NCBI GenBank assembly: GCA_015258265.1
Contig: JABZIP010000011.1
Span: forward strand, 1-39,489
DNA: 39,489 nt
Direction: 5' to 3'
Source of the DNA: Clostridiales bacterium
GTDB lineage: Bacteria > Bacillota > Clostridia > Peptostreptococcales > Anaerovoracaceae
Part shown: one piece after another, positions 26,298 through 34,530 of the stretch
How the letters are laid out: each line of letters begins with the position of its first letter
How positions within the stretch are numbered: position 1 is the first letter of the stretch
Made by a program: the position numbers and the translations under genes
The notes under the pieces: model-generated
Told to the model about the DNA's origin: nothing
The model's input: only the letters and a program-made list of their open reading frames with translations
Databases searched by the model: none

Positions 26298-26645
26298 CTA
26301 GTTGCCGCTGATTTCAATAGGTGTAAATCTCATCTGGTCGCACAGTACTCGCATTACATCCGCCATAGCCTCACGCACCGCCGCGACATCGCCATATATA
26401 AGCAAAGATCCGCTGAACCTGTCGACAAAGCCTATACGCACATCCGATGCCTTGCTTGCAACATCGGCTGCTATGATTGCCGCTTCGCTCGGCGTAATGG
26501 TAAATATTCCTATCGCCTGTTTCACATCGGTAATGCCCAGTTTGGTATAAAGTTCTGGTACAGGACTCGCTATTATATGCGCAAGTGTTATCTGCCTGCC
26601 CGGCACGAATTCTTGTATTATTCTCTCTTTTTTTTCAAAATCCAT
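26298..26645 (-). CDS. eutS: Permuted BMC shell protein EutS
   Basis: Hexameric shell protein of the circularly permuted type; bent hexamers may form edges. The 115-residue protein has the diagnostic start RIIQEFVPGRQITLAH, AIGIFTITPSEAAIIAADVA and GFVDRFSGSLLIYGDVAAV. AGAGGG precedes the ATG. It lies 31 nt after eutG. Confidence 0.97.
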   Translation of the reverse strand: MDFEKKERIIQEFVPGRQITLAHIIASPVPELYTKLGITDVKQAIGIFTITPSEAAIIAADVASKASDVRIGFVDRFSGSLLIYGDVAAVREAMADVMRVLCDQMRFTPIEISGN

Positions 26646-26676
26646 ATCTACCCTCTAAGCACAATCTGCGCATTTC

Positions 26677-27831
26677 CTAGAGTTTCTTATTTCTTGTTCC
26701 GAAATACGCGTGTGTAAACACTTCTTTGATTTCTTCGACACTACATTCTCTCGGATTGGTGGCTGTGCATTTGTCGTTATATGCTGCAAGCGCCATATCA
26801 TCGAGAGCGTCCCTAAAATCTTCTCTGCTTATTCCCATTGATCTGATGTCCGGCTGTATATCAAGCTGCGTGTTGAATTTTTTTACAGCTCTAATCATAT
26901 TCAGGCTGCTCTGGCGTATGCTGGACGAATCCACATGTATTATTCTTGCTATTCTCGCATATACCTTTGCGCAGTCATTCAGATTGTCGAAGCAACCCGC
27001 ATTGAAAGCCATTACATACGGAAGAAGCACTGCATTTGCCTTTCCGTGCGGAATGTGGAAGCGTGCTCCCATAGCGTGTGCCATACCGTGATTCAATCCC
27101 AGTCCCGCATTGTTGAAAGCTATACCCGCCATACAAGATGCGTTGTGCATTTCCTGCCTTGCCTGATAATCGTCCGGCGATTTGTAAGCCGTTATCAGGT
27201 TACTTCTAACAAGTCTTATAGCCTTTTCAGCCATTGCGTCCGAAAAATCCGTAGCGTTCTTCGAAACAAACGCTTCTATAGCGTGCGTCAACACATCCAT
27301 ACCGGTTGCTGCGGTAACAGCCGGAGAAACCGTGAGCGTAAACTGCGCATCCAATATTGCCACATCCGGAAGCAGCTCGTCGCTAACAAGCGGATATTTG
27401 ACGGATTTTGCAGTATCCGTAATAACAGAAAAGTCCGTAACCTCCGAACCTGTTCCGCTGGTAGTCGGTATCGCTATAAACTTCTGCTTTCCGACAAGCT
27501 CTTTTTTTTGTGCTATGTACATGATTGCCTTGCAGGCATCGATAGCGGAACCTCCGCCAAACCCGATAATTGTATCGGGTTTCGCTTCCGTAAGCGCCTT
27601 GATTCCATCAACTACAAGGTCAATGCTTGGATCCGGTGTTATATTTGAATATATCGCATATTCTATCCCTAATTTGTCGAACACCTCGACTATACAAGCC
27701 GTCTTATTTGTTTCAACAATAAACGGATCGCACACGACAAAAACCCTCTTGCTGTCTTTCATTTCAGCGTAAAGGTTGTCTATTCCGATTAAAATTTTTG
27801 CTCCACATATAAATCTATTCACTTGGTTCAC
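26677..27831 (-). CDS. eutG: Iron-dependent alcohol dehydrogenase EutG
   Basis: Reduces acetaldehyde to ethanol and regenerates NAD+ for EutE inside the shell. The 384-residue protein is a group III (iron) dehydrogenase: GFGGGSAIDACKA and PTTSGTGSEVTDFSV bind NAD; metal ligands lie in TGMDVLTHAIEAF (Asp, His) and GLNHGMAHAMGARFHIPHG (His, His). GGAGAG precedes the ATG. It is the first gene of the eut operon; a 1-propanol dehydrogenase (PduQ) reading is also possible, but context favours EutG. Confidence 0.93.
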   Translation of the reverse strand: MNQVNRFICGAKILIGIDNLYAEMKDSKRVFVVCDPFIVETNKTACIVEVFDKLGIEYAIYSNITPDPSIDLVVDGIKALTEAKPDTIIGFGGGSAIDACKAIMYIAQKKELVGKQKFIAIPTTSGTGSEVTDFSVITDTAKSVKYPLVSDELLPDVAILDAQFTLTVSPAVTAATGMDVLTHAIEAFVSKNATDFSDAMAEKAIRLVRSNLITAYKSPDDYQARQEMHNASCMAGIAFNNAGLGLNHGMAHAMGARFHIPHGKANAVLLPYVMAFNAGCFDNLNDCAKVYARIARIIHVDSSSIRQSSLNMIRAVKKFNTQLDIQPDIRSMGISREDFRDALDDMALAAYNDKCTATNPRECSVEEIKEVFTHAYFGTRNKKL

Positions 27832-28263
27832 TCTCCTACAAGTCTTTCAGCTCGGCAAATTGAGCTTTTACTATTTTTATTTTAGGCAAACGCACCACTT
27901 GCATTATATACTATATATTTATTATATTATACCCATGCTTCATTCCGAATAAACAAACATTTTGTTAAAATTTTATCCTATTGTTGATTTCGTGGTGTCT
28001 ATTGAGTTTTGCCTGTAATTTTTACATTGCTTGCAATTACAAATATTTCGTATATTTATGCAATTTATATGAATATGCAGTATATTTATTCTCTTTTTAG
28101 AGCCGCTATATTCGTCTTTTTCTCCCATTTTCTTAATGGTTTTTTCTACCACTCTCACTATTTTCAAAGTTGAGCATACTTTTTTCACTCGTTATTTGTT
28201 TTGCGCACGAACATCGGATTTCCATTTTATGTGTGTGCGTTATAGTTTTTTGAGCATAAAAAT
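27832..28263 (-). promoter_or_regulatory. Upstream region and probable promoter of the eut operon
   Basis: No convincing gene lies here. On the minus strand GGGTATAAT (-10 at 27926-27931) is the best promoter candidate, with no good -35, giving a leader of about 90 nt. In that leader AGCTC pairs with GAGCT (27849-27866) across an 8-nt loop. I see no cobalamin riboswitch core, no ANTAR-type twin hexaloop hairpins and no terminator in the leader. The rest of the stretch is AT-rich and unremarkable. Confidence 0.4.
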
Positions 28264-28300
28264 ACTGCCAATCCCAAAAGATTGACAGTCATTTTTTTAT
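28264..28300 (-). terminator. Terminator of the P1B-ATPase/EIIC_2 operon
   Basis: A 10-bp inverted repeat (28264-28273 and 28280-28289, one G-U pair on the minus strand) is followed on the minus strand by ATTTTTATG. It lies just after the stop of the EIIC_2 gene at 28307. Confidence 0.82.
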
Positions 28301-28306
28301 TAAGTT

Positions 28307-29341
28307 TTATTCAGTTTCAATCGTATAATCGCCTTTTTTGACAATTCCCATTTTGCGCATAAGCTCAGCAGCGGCATACGCTATAGCAGCGGGAAGTAGC
28401 AAGTGCAAAATTAAGATTTCAATCAGCGTTTTTGTCGAAAATCCCATCGCAGTCAACGTTCCGATTTGTCCTACCAAGCCTGACGTTCCCATTCCTGCGC
28501 CGGCAGCTATATTTTCCATTTTAAAGACAACTATTGCTATCGGTCCCAAGACCGCCGCCGCGAATGTCGGCGGTAGCAAAATCCAAGGATTCTTTATTAT
28601 ATTCGGAAGCTGAATCATCGATGTTCCGATTGCCTGCGCAATCGTCGCACCTATACTGTTTTCTTTGATTCCCGACGCGGCAAATCCTATCATTTGTGCC
28701 GCACATCCGACCGTAGCCGCTCCCGCTGCAAGTCCGCTCAAATTGAGCATTATACATAACGCCGCACTCGAAATCGGCGCCGTAAGCACAAGTCCAACAA
28801 CTACAGAAACAGCTATACCCATTGGTATTGGGTGCAGCTTCGTAAGCTCCATAACCAAATCTCCAAGTCCAATCATAAGAGTGTGCAGCGCAGGAGCTAC
28901 AAGTTGTGCAAAAATGCCTCCCGCGAGTATGCTCACAGCAGGTGTTACAATTATATCGGCTTTTGTTTCCTTGCTTACAAGTTTACCGATTTCAGTCGCC
29001 ATAAGCGCCACTATAAACGCTCCTGCAGGTCCACCCGAATTTGCTCCAAGCTGTCCCATTACAAGAGCCGAAAACAACACCAACGGCGGCGCCGATAATC
29101 GCCAAGCTACGGAAGCTCCGATAGCAGCTCCCATAAGCCCCATAGCGATTGTACCTATATTCACCAAAAACTCGCTTACCTTAGCCAAATACGGCAACGC
29201 AGACATCTGTTCGCCCGCCGTCTTTAGTATTATGCCTATCAAAAGCGAACAAAAAAGTCCCATAGCCATAGCCGAAAGCGCATCGTTTAAATACAATTTA
29301 GCTGACGGTTTAACATTCTTTCTAAGCAAAAATTCTCTCAT
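28307..29341 (-). CDS. PfoR-like / PTS EIIC_2-family membrane protein
   Basis: Polytopic membrane protein of 344 residues with about 9-10 helices and many small residues (GTIAMGLMGAAIGASVAWRL, GQLGANSGGPAGAF). It belongs to the EIIC_2 type, which includes C. perfringens PfoR. No EIIA, EIIB or sugar enzymes are nearby, so a sugar PTS function is doubtful. It starts 6 nt after the P1B ATPase stop and is followed by a terminator, so it is the last gene of that operon. Its role there is unknown. Confidence 0.78.
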   Translation of the reverse strand: MREFLLRKNVKPSAKLYLNDALSAMAMGLFCSLLIGIILKTAGEQMSALPYLAKVSEFLVNIGTIAMGLMGAAIGASVAWRLSAPPLVLFSALVMGQLGANSGGPAGAFIVALMATEIGKLVSKETKADIIVTPAVSILAGGIFAQLVAPALHTLMIGLGDLVMELTKLHPIPMGIAVSVVVGLVLTAPISSAALCIMLNLSGLAAGAATVGCAAQMIGFAASGIKENSIGATIAQAIGTSMIQLPNIIKNPWILLPPTFAAAVLGPIAIVVFKMENIAAGAGMGTSGLVGQIGTLTAMGFSTKTLIEILILHLLLPAAIAYAAAELMRKMGIVKKGDYTIETE

Positions 29342-29347
29342 CTACCA

Positions 29348-31477
29348 CTATTTCCCTCTATTTGACTTCGATGAATACTCTAGCTCATTTTTCTTTAAAT
29401 ACGGAAGCGTACTTTTAGCTCCGATTAAGAGCGTCGATGTGTTATGAACAAATGACGCGGTCGCAGGGCCTATCCCCCCTGCAATTCCAAGCGCAAGTAA
29501 AGCCCCGTTTATTCCTAAAATACTCTTATAATTGAAATCTATACGCTTCATAAGGCTTTTTGCAATTCTTCTTAAAATCACAAGTCCGCCCATTTCACCC
29601 TCTTCTATGATAACATCCGCAATTTCGAGAGCAATCTGCGCACCTTCACTCACGGCAATTCCGACATCAGCTTGCGAAAGCGCCGGTGTATCGTTAATAC
29701 CGTCGCCCACCATTATCACCTTTCTGCCGGCAGCCTTTTCAGCCGCAACGAACTTCGCCTTATCTTCCGGCAAAACTTCAGCATAGAATTCGTCAAGTCC
29801 GAGTTCACCCGCAACTGCCTTCGCAGTATGCCTGCTGTCCCCTGTCATCATAACGATTCTTCCTATACCCTCTGCACGCAGATTCGCAATAACATCCTTG
29901 ATACCGTCCCTAATCGGATCTTCGATGTATATTACAGCTTCCAATGTGCCGTTTATACTCAAAAACAAATGCGAATATTCTTTTGATAAACTATCAAATT
30001 TATCTTGAAATTCAGGGCGCACACGCGCCTTTTCGTCCTCAAATATAAAATGCTGCGAACCGATTACAACCCTTTTGTCGTTTATAGTTGTAGCTATACC
30101 GTGCGCAACTATGTACTCAACTTTTGAGTGCATTTCCTCATGCTCGACACCTTGTCTTTTGGCTTCTCCAACTATCGCTTTTGCAACGGAATGTGGAAAA
30201 TGTTCCTCCAAGCAAGCCGCTATTTTGAGCAGCTCCCTTTCACTTCGTTCGCCGAACGATATGATTTCTTTGACCTTCGGCGATGCTGCTGTAAGAGTTC
30301 CGGTTTTATCAAAAATCAAAGTATCCGCCTGCGCAATATCTTCCAAGAATTTACCGCCTTTAACGGTTATGGAATTTCGACTCGCTTCTTCTATAGCGCT
30401 CAAAACCGAAATCGGCATTGCCAGCTTGAGTGCGCACGAAAAATCCACCATAAGCACAGACATAGCCTTTGTAAGACTTCCCGTCAGGATTCCTACAATC
30501 GGAGCCCCGCAAAGCGTATACGGCACGAGCTTGTCCGCAAGGTGCATAGCCTGCGACTCGGTAACGGATTTAATCCTCTCCGACGATTCTATCATCTTTA
30601 CAATTTGGTCATATTTGTTCGTACCTTTTATTTGTCGCACCTTTACAACAATCTCACCCTCTTCGAGGACGGTCCCCGCAAACACGGCTTTACCCTCGTC
30701 TTTGACAACTCCAAGCGGCTCACCTGTGATAGAGCTTTGGTTTACAAGCGCTTCACCTTCGAATACTTCGCCGTCAAAAGGTATTACATTTCCTACATGA
30801 ACGCGCACCAAATCTCCAACTTGAATATCATCCGTAGAAACCAGTATCTCCGCACCGTCTTTAACAAGCCAAGTCTTTGTAACATTCAGCGCCATGCTCT
30901 TAGCCAAATCTCCAAACACTCTTTTGTGCGTCCACTCCTCCAATGTATCTCCTATATCCAGCAAGAATATCACCGAAGAAGCCGTCGAAATATTGCCGCT
31001 CAAAATAGCAACACTAATTGCAACGCCGTCAAGTCCCGCAACCTGAACCTTGCCTTGCAGCAAAGCTCCTATACCGTTTTTGATGTATTTGCTTCCTTTT
31101 ATGACAGTCAGCGGTGCCTTGATATACCACGGTAAAAATATTGTCGAAAGCACCTTTTTGCCAACTTTTGTTACCAATTTTTCCTTGTAATGCGCATTCA
31201 GTTCTCTGCTTGATGCCTCGTGCACATACTCAGGCACTTTGACGGCATCAGGCTCAAGTTTGCGCACAGCTTGCAAAAACTCAAGTAGCGTTTTTCTTTC
31301 TTCGTTTACAAGTTTGACCAGCATCGAACCGCTTCGCTCATACACCTTGCACAATTTCACGGTTTGCATTTTAGAAATATGATACTCAAGCACATCCGCA
31401 AATTTATTGTCCATGCGTCCATATTCTGTAACAAGGCGCACCCTGCCGGGTAAAAGATGTTTAATTCTAAATTTCAT
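29348..31477 (-). CDS. HMA_2-type P1B ATPase, candidate ferrosome ATPase (FezB-like)
   Basis: Membrane metal pump of 709 residues. The N-terminus has no CxxC; instead it has KHLLPGRVRLVTEYGRM, the Arg-rich HMA_2 form. Then come the actuator TGEP (251-254), the membrane motif SCALK (347-351) in place of CPC, DKTGT (390-394), HFPHS and GDGINDTPALSQAD. This set fits P1B-6-like pumps such as FezB, which loads iron into ferrosome organelles; Mn or other metals cannot be excluded. Its ATG lies 2 nt after the stop of the Gly-rich/acidic-tail gene, with no good SD, so translation is probably coupled. EIIC_2 follows. Confidence 0.85.
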   Translation of the reverse strand: MKFRIKHLLPGRVRLVTEYGRMDNKFADVLEYHISKMQTVKLCKVYERSGSMLVKLVNEERKTLLEFLQAVRKLEPDAVKVPEYVHEASSRELNAHYKEKLVTKVGKKVLSTIFLPWYIKAPLTVIKGSKYIKNGIGALLQGKVQVAGLDGVAISVAILSGNISTASSVIFLLDIGDTLEEWTHKRVFGDLAKSMALNVTKTWLVKDGAEILVSTDDIQVGDLVRVHVGNVIPFDGEVFEGEALVNQSSITGEPLGVVKDEGKAVFAGTVLEEGEIVVKVRQIKGTNKYDQIVKMIESSERIKSVTESQAMHLADKLVPYTLCGAPIVGILTGSLTKAMSVLMVDFSCALKLAMPISVLSAIEEASRNSITVKGGKFLEDIAQADTLIFDKTGTLTAASPKVKEIISFGERSERELLKIAACLEEHFPHSVAKAIVGEAKRQGVEHEEMHSKVEYIVAHGIATTINDKRVVIGSQHFIFEDEKARVRPEFQDKFDSLSKEYSHLFLSINGTLEAVIYIEDPIRDGIKDVIANLRAEGIGRIVMMTGDSRHTAKAVAGELGLDEFYAEVLPEDKAKFVAAEKAAGRKVIMVGDGINDTPALSQADVGIAVSEGAQIALEIADVIIEEGEMGGLVILRRIAKSLMKRIDFNYKSILGINGALLALGIAGGIGPATASFVHNTSTLLIGAKSTLPYLKKNELEYSSKSNRGK

Positions 31478-31479
31478 AT

Positions 31480-31872
31480 TTACTTAGCTTCTTCACAATC
31501 GCTGTCGTCTTCACCGCAGCAGCACTCGTCGTCGCAATCATCTATGTCATCGTAAAATTCGTCATAGAACTCATCGTAAAACTCTTCTTCTGCTCTAATT
31601 TCGTTGATAATCTTGGCTTCTGCAACCATATCCTCTACATATTCTTGAGCAACATTTACAGCGTCCATTGTGTATTCCTTAGCTCTAAGCGCAGCCGCTA
31701 TAACATCTGTATAAAAATTTCTTGCATCCTTGCTGGTTAAAACTTTAAATGCAACCGGTCCAAGTGCAAGTCCTGTCAAAAATAATCCTCCGTGCGATTT
31801 AAGTCCGCCTTTGAACACGCTTTTCAATCCGTATCCAAGTCCTAAACCCATTCCTAATCTTTCATTACTCAT
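31480..31872 (-). CDS. Gly-rich small protein with acidic Tyr/Cys tail (DUF6110-like; candidate FezA-like)
   Basis: A 130-residue protein in three parts: a Gly/Leu-rich start with one hydrophobic segment (about 8-42, GMGLGLGYGL then GGLFLTGLALGPVAF), a helical middle (SKDARNFYTDVIAAALRAKE to VAEAKIINEIRAEE) and an acidic tail with EFYD repeated (about 97-108), followed by Asp/Glu and four clustered Cys (CDDECCCGEDDSDC). The middle recalls the DUF6110 family. The tail could bind metal. It is encoded just before the HMA_2 ATPase with 2-nt spacing, as small membrane proteins are in ferrosome clusters. AGGAGG precedes the ATG. Metal binding and FezA likeness are inference. Confidence 0.78.
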   Translation of the reverse strand: MSNERLGMGLGLGYGLKSVFKGGLKSHGGLFLTGLALGPVAFKVLTSKDARNFYTDVIAAALRAKEYTMDAVNVAQEYVEDMVAEAKIINEIRAEEEFYDEFYDEFYDDIDDCDDECCCGEDDSDCEEAK

Positions 31873-31919
31873 CTTTTTTTCCTCCTAATTTGTTTTCAAT
31901 TAAATACTAAGATAGTTAC

Positions 31920-32000
31920 TTACTTTCGTTCGTATCCTGTCATCATAGCCATAGCAAAGCAAAACACTGCCGCCCATGCCCAAAATCGGTGTTTCTTCAT
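31920..32000 (-). CDS. 26-residue small membrane peptide ORF
   Basis: The ORF reads from ATG at 32000 to TAA, with a perfect AGGAGG 5 nt upstream. The product starts MKKHRFWAWAAVFCF and ends MMTGYERK: basic residues, one short hydrophobic helix, basic end, as in a single-pass peptide. It is 47 bp ahead of the Gly-rich/acidic-tail gene and directly behind a good promoter, so it is the first ORF of the operon. I cannot name a family with certainty. A leader peptide role is also possible. Confidence 0.65.
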   Translation of the reverse strand: MKKHRFWAWAAVFCFAMAMMTGYERK

Positions 32001-32046
32001 TTTTACCTCCTTGGTCTAAACTCATCAAACATATAAACTAGCTATT

Positions 32047-32081
32047 ATTTTACATCATATATAAAGTTTTTGCAATGTAAA
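32047..32081 (-). promoter_or_regulatory. Promoter with inverted repeat for the candidate ferrosome operon
   Basis: On the minus strand TTGCAA (32070-32075), a 17-bp spacer and TAAAAT (32047-32052) form a promoter. The 7-bp inverted repeat TTTACAT (32049-32055) and ATGTAAA (32075-32081) brackets it, overlapping both boxes, so a repressor could act here. I do not see a Fur-box match. Downstream-to-upstream DNA 32082-32297 carries no recognisable gene. Confidence 0.55.
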
Positions 32082-32297
32082 CTCACATTTTTTTGATTTA
32101 CTTTATTTGCAAATTCGTCATACTTCCTGCAAAACCCTATATTAAAAGCCGAGTTCGGATATGTTAATTTTCGTGCCGCACTTTCTATTATGCGCAACAT
32201 TTCAAAAACCATTACAGCAATTCTTACTTTTTGATTACAGCATTAAGTCTTTGCGATTTTTACCGAAATACCTCTTGAAAGAATTATGAGGTGCAAA

Positions 32298-34391
32298 ATG
32301 AAAGTAGTAAAACGCTTTTTTTCAAGTTCACTATTTAGACTATATTTAATATTACTACTTGCCATACTAAGTGAGGCAGGTTTCTATATCTATGCGCTCA
32401 ATACCAATCTGACACCTTATACAATCGTCAGCATCGGTCTTACAATAGCCTTAATAGTAGGCGGCATAAGTTTATTTTTGTTTTACATGCCTATAAATAA
32501 TATTTTGAAGGCTCTGAAAACCCAAGAGCCCGAAAGCGGCAAGCGTATGATGAAAACAGGCATGTCCGATGTCGATTATATATGTAAATGCATTTCTCGC
32601 CTGTCAAATTCCACAGAAGATGTTACTGCAAAACTGGCTGCCATACTTGACCTTTCAGGTAGAAATATGGCTCTGTTCGAAATTCGTGAGAGTATCGAAA
32701 AAGTTTACATTACACAAAGACTATTTGCCATACTGGACGAAGCCGATACCACTTTACATAAAACAGGGCTGATTCCTATGGATGTTTTCAAGGAAAAACT
32801 TGCGAAATTCGAGAATTACATAGTGCCTGAATACTCTACGAAAATCAGCACTATGTTCCAATTTGAAACGCGTCAAGGCACATCACGCTGGATAAGACTT
32901 ACTACTTTGGCAGGTGATCAGTCCACACTGGGACTATTTGAAGATGTATCTGACGAAATGCTCAAAAAGACCAAGTTGGAATACGAACGCGACCACGATA
33001 TGCTTACATCACTTTACAACAGGCGTGCATTTATCAGACAAGTATCCGCCTTGTTTGCTTACCCTGACAAACTTAAGTCCGCCGCTATGGTTTCGATAGA
33101 CCTTGACAAGCTCAAGATTATCAACGACAAATACGGTCATGAATACGGCGACAAGTACATAAGAAAATTCGGTAACCTGCTTAATGCAACTCTTCCAAAG
33201 AATTCATTGATTGCAAGGTTTGGCGGAGATGAATTTATCTTCTTCCTGTACGGCTTTGAATCCCAAGAGGCTTTAAAACACGAAATCATCAAGCTGAACA
33301 TAGCAATCAGCAACACATATTTAAAAATGATAGATTCTACCGAAGTTGCACTTTCGGCATCCGGCGGTATTGCGTACTATCCGTCGCATTCGTTATCGCC
33401 AGACTTGCTGATGAAATACGCAGACTTCGCTATGTATACCGTTAAGCGCGGTACTCGCGGAGCATTTGCCGAGTTTAATATGGATGATTTTGAAAAGAAC
33501 AGCGAAGTTTTCGATAATTCGGAATTGATAAACGAGTTCATACAGCGAAAGCTATACGAGTTTACTTTCAGTCCTATAATCGATGCAAAAACGGGTGCGT
33601 TGTTCGGATACAAAAAGATATTAAAATCTTCCCACCCTCAAATCACCAGCGAAAAAGTGTTGCTCGACCTTGCAAAAACAGACGAAGAAAAGCAAAAATT
33701 GGAGAAATTCTTAATCGAGGAAAGTTTGAAAGCATTTAGTACGTTGCCAAACAAGGATACTGTAAAAGTATTTATCAACACCGTGCCAAGTCAAGCTCTC
33801 CTTGAAGATGATTATGCGGAAATTTCTAATAAATATGCCGACTTGCTTAGGCATTCAGTCGTCCAGTTGCGAGCTTCATTGGGACCTTCCGAAATCACAG
33901 AAATCAAACTCAAGAGAATCAAACTGTTCGGAGGAGCCTTGTGCTTATCCGGCTACGGCGTAGAACAATACGATAACGAGTTCTTAGATTCAGCCGAGCC
34001 TAGATTCCTAAAATTAGACTTGTCTTTGACACAATCGCTGATTCGAGATTTTAGTGCGAGCAAGCTAATTGAATCGCTGATTTCATCGGCACATCAAAAA
34101 AATATCTGCGTGGTAGCCGAAGGCGTTCCTACTCAAGAGATAGCCTTTTCACTCGCAGACCTTGGAGTTGATTTCATTGAAGGTCCGTTTATCACAAAAC
34201 CGTCAATGCAGCCTCCTGTCAGCTTCCCTATTATCGAAGCAAAATTCAAAAATAGGATTCAAAATAGAACTTCAGCTAATTCCGCTCCTTCACAAATCCG
34301 TTATGTGCATAGGAATCGAACTTCGGATATGCTTGATACTCTTAAAAATCAAACTCCATACTCCGCATTGCGCAATCTGATTTACCAATAA
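32298..34391 (+). CDS. Membrane GGDEF protein with degenerate EAL domain
   Basis: Cyclic-di-GMP signalling protein of 697 residues. Two helices (about 14-34 and 42-63) are followed by a PAS-like region (about 110-220) and an intact GGDEF domain (RFGGDEF, about 307-313) that should make c-di-GMP. No RxxD inhibitory site precedes GGDEF. The C-terminal domain keeps KLDLSL, VVAEGVPTQE and FIEGPFITKP but the EAL motif is lost (GYKKIL), so phosphodiesterase activity is unlikely; it may bind c-di-GMP or a partner. I chose the ATG at 32298, which has GAGGTG at the right distance. Terminator 34395-34441 follows. The EAL-HDOD gene is next on the same strand. Confidence 0.88.
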   Translation: MKVVKRFFSSSLFRLYLILLLAILSEAGFYIYALNTNLTPYTIVSIGLTIALIVGGISLFLFYMPINNILKALKTQEPESGKRMMKTGMSDVDYICKCISRLSNSTEDVTAKLAAILDLSGRNMALFEIRESIEKVYITQRLFAILDEADTTLHKTGLIPMDVFKEKLAKFENYIVPEYSTKISTMFQFETRQGTSRWIRLTTLAGDQSTLGLFEDVSDEMLKKTKLEYERDHDMLTSLYNRRAFIRQVSALFAYPDKLKSAAMVSIDLDKLKIINDKYGHEYGDKYIRKFGNLLNATLPKNSLIARFGGDEFIFFLYGFESQEALKHEIIKLNIAISNTYLKMIDSTEVALSASGGIAYYPSHSLSPDLLMKYADFAMYTVKRGTRGAFAEFNMDDFEKNSEVFDNSELINEFIQRKLYEFTFSPIIDAKTGALFGYKKILKSSHPQITSEKVLLDLAKTDEEKQKLEKFLIEESLKAFSTLPNKDTVKVFINTVPSQALLEDDYAEISNKYADLLRHSVVQLRASLGPSEITEIKLKRIKLFGGALCLSGYGVEQYDNEFLDSAEPRFLKLDLSLTQSLIRDFSASKLIESLISSAHQKNICVVAEGVPTQEIAFSLADLGVDFIEGPFITKPSMQPPVSFPIIEAKFKNRIQNRTSANSAPSQIRYVHRNRTSDMLDTLKNQTPYSALRNLIYQ

Positions 34392-34394
34392 TTG

Positions 34395-34441
34395 ATTCAA
34401 TCACATTTCCAACGCTTAATATGCAGGAAATGTGATTGAAT
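34395..34441 (+). terminator. Long hairpin terminator related to the 5' tandem repeats
   Basis: A perfect 16-bp inverted repeat, 34395-34410 with 34426-34441, and a T run after it fit a terminator of the GGDEF gene 3 bp upstream. The left arm ATTCAATCACATTTCC is nearly the same as the start of repeat unit 2 (71-84), and CGCT follows in both. A TTGAAT / TATAAT pair (34436-34441 and 34460-34465, 18-bp spacer) follows and may drive the next gene. Confidence 0.75.
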
Positions 34442-34530
34442 TTTTATGAAACAGGGTATTATAATCTAATACAGCTAAAATAATCTACTAATCCTTTATT
34501 TTTAGAATCCAGAGGAAAGGAGAAAGTTAA

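Noticed and set aside
27832..27931. ANTAR antiterminator or cobalamin riboswitch in the eutG leader
   Set aside because: Only one weak 5-bp stem with an 8-nt loop is visible; the hexaloop pattern and the B12-box core are absent.
27973..28188. Minus-strand frame of 71 codons upstream of eutG
   Set aside because: GTG start without Shine-Dalgarno, composition typical of translated AT-rich DNA, and no family likeness. A CNCKQC motif is the only feature of note.
28307..29341. Functional sugar PTS permease
   Set aside because: No EIIA, EIIB, HPr-linked or sugar-metabolism genes are adjacent, and the family includes PfoR, which is not a proven sugar carrier.
32164..32178. Sigma-54-like sequence on the minus strand upstream of the candidate ferrosome operon
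   Set aside because: CGGCACGAAAATT resembles a -24 element, but the invariant -12 GC is missing, and a normal -35/-10 promoter lies closer to the first gene.
32100..32297. c-di-GMP riboswitch before the GGDEF gene
   Set aside because: The conserved GEMM core was not found on either strand of this stretch.
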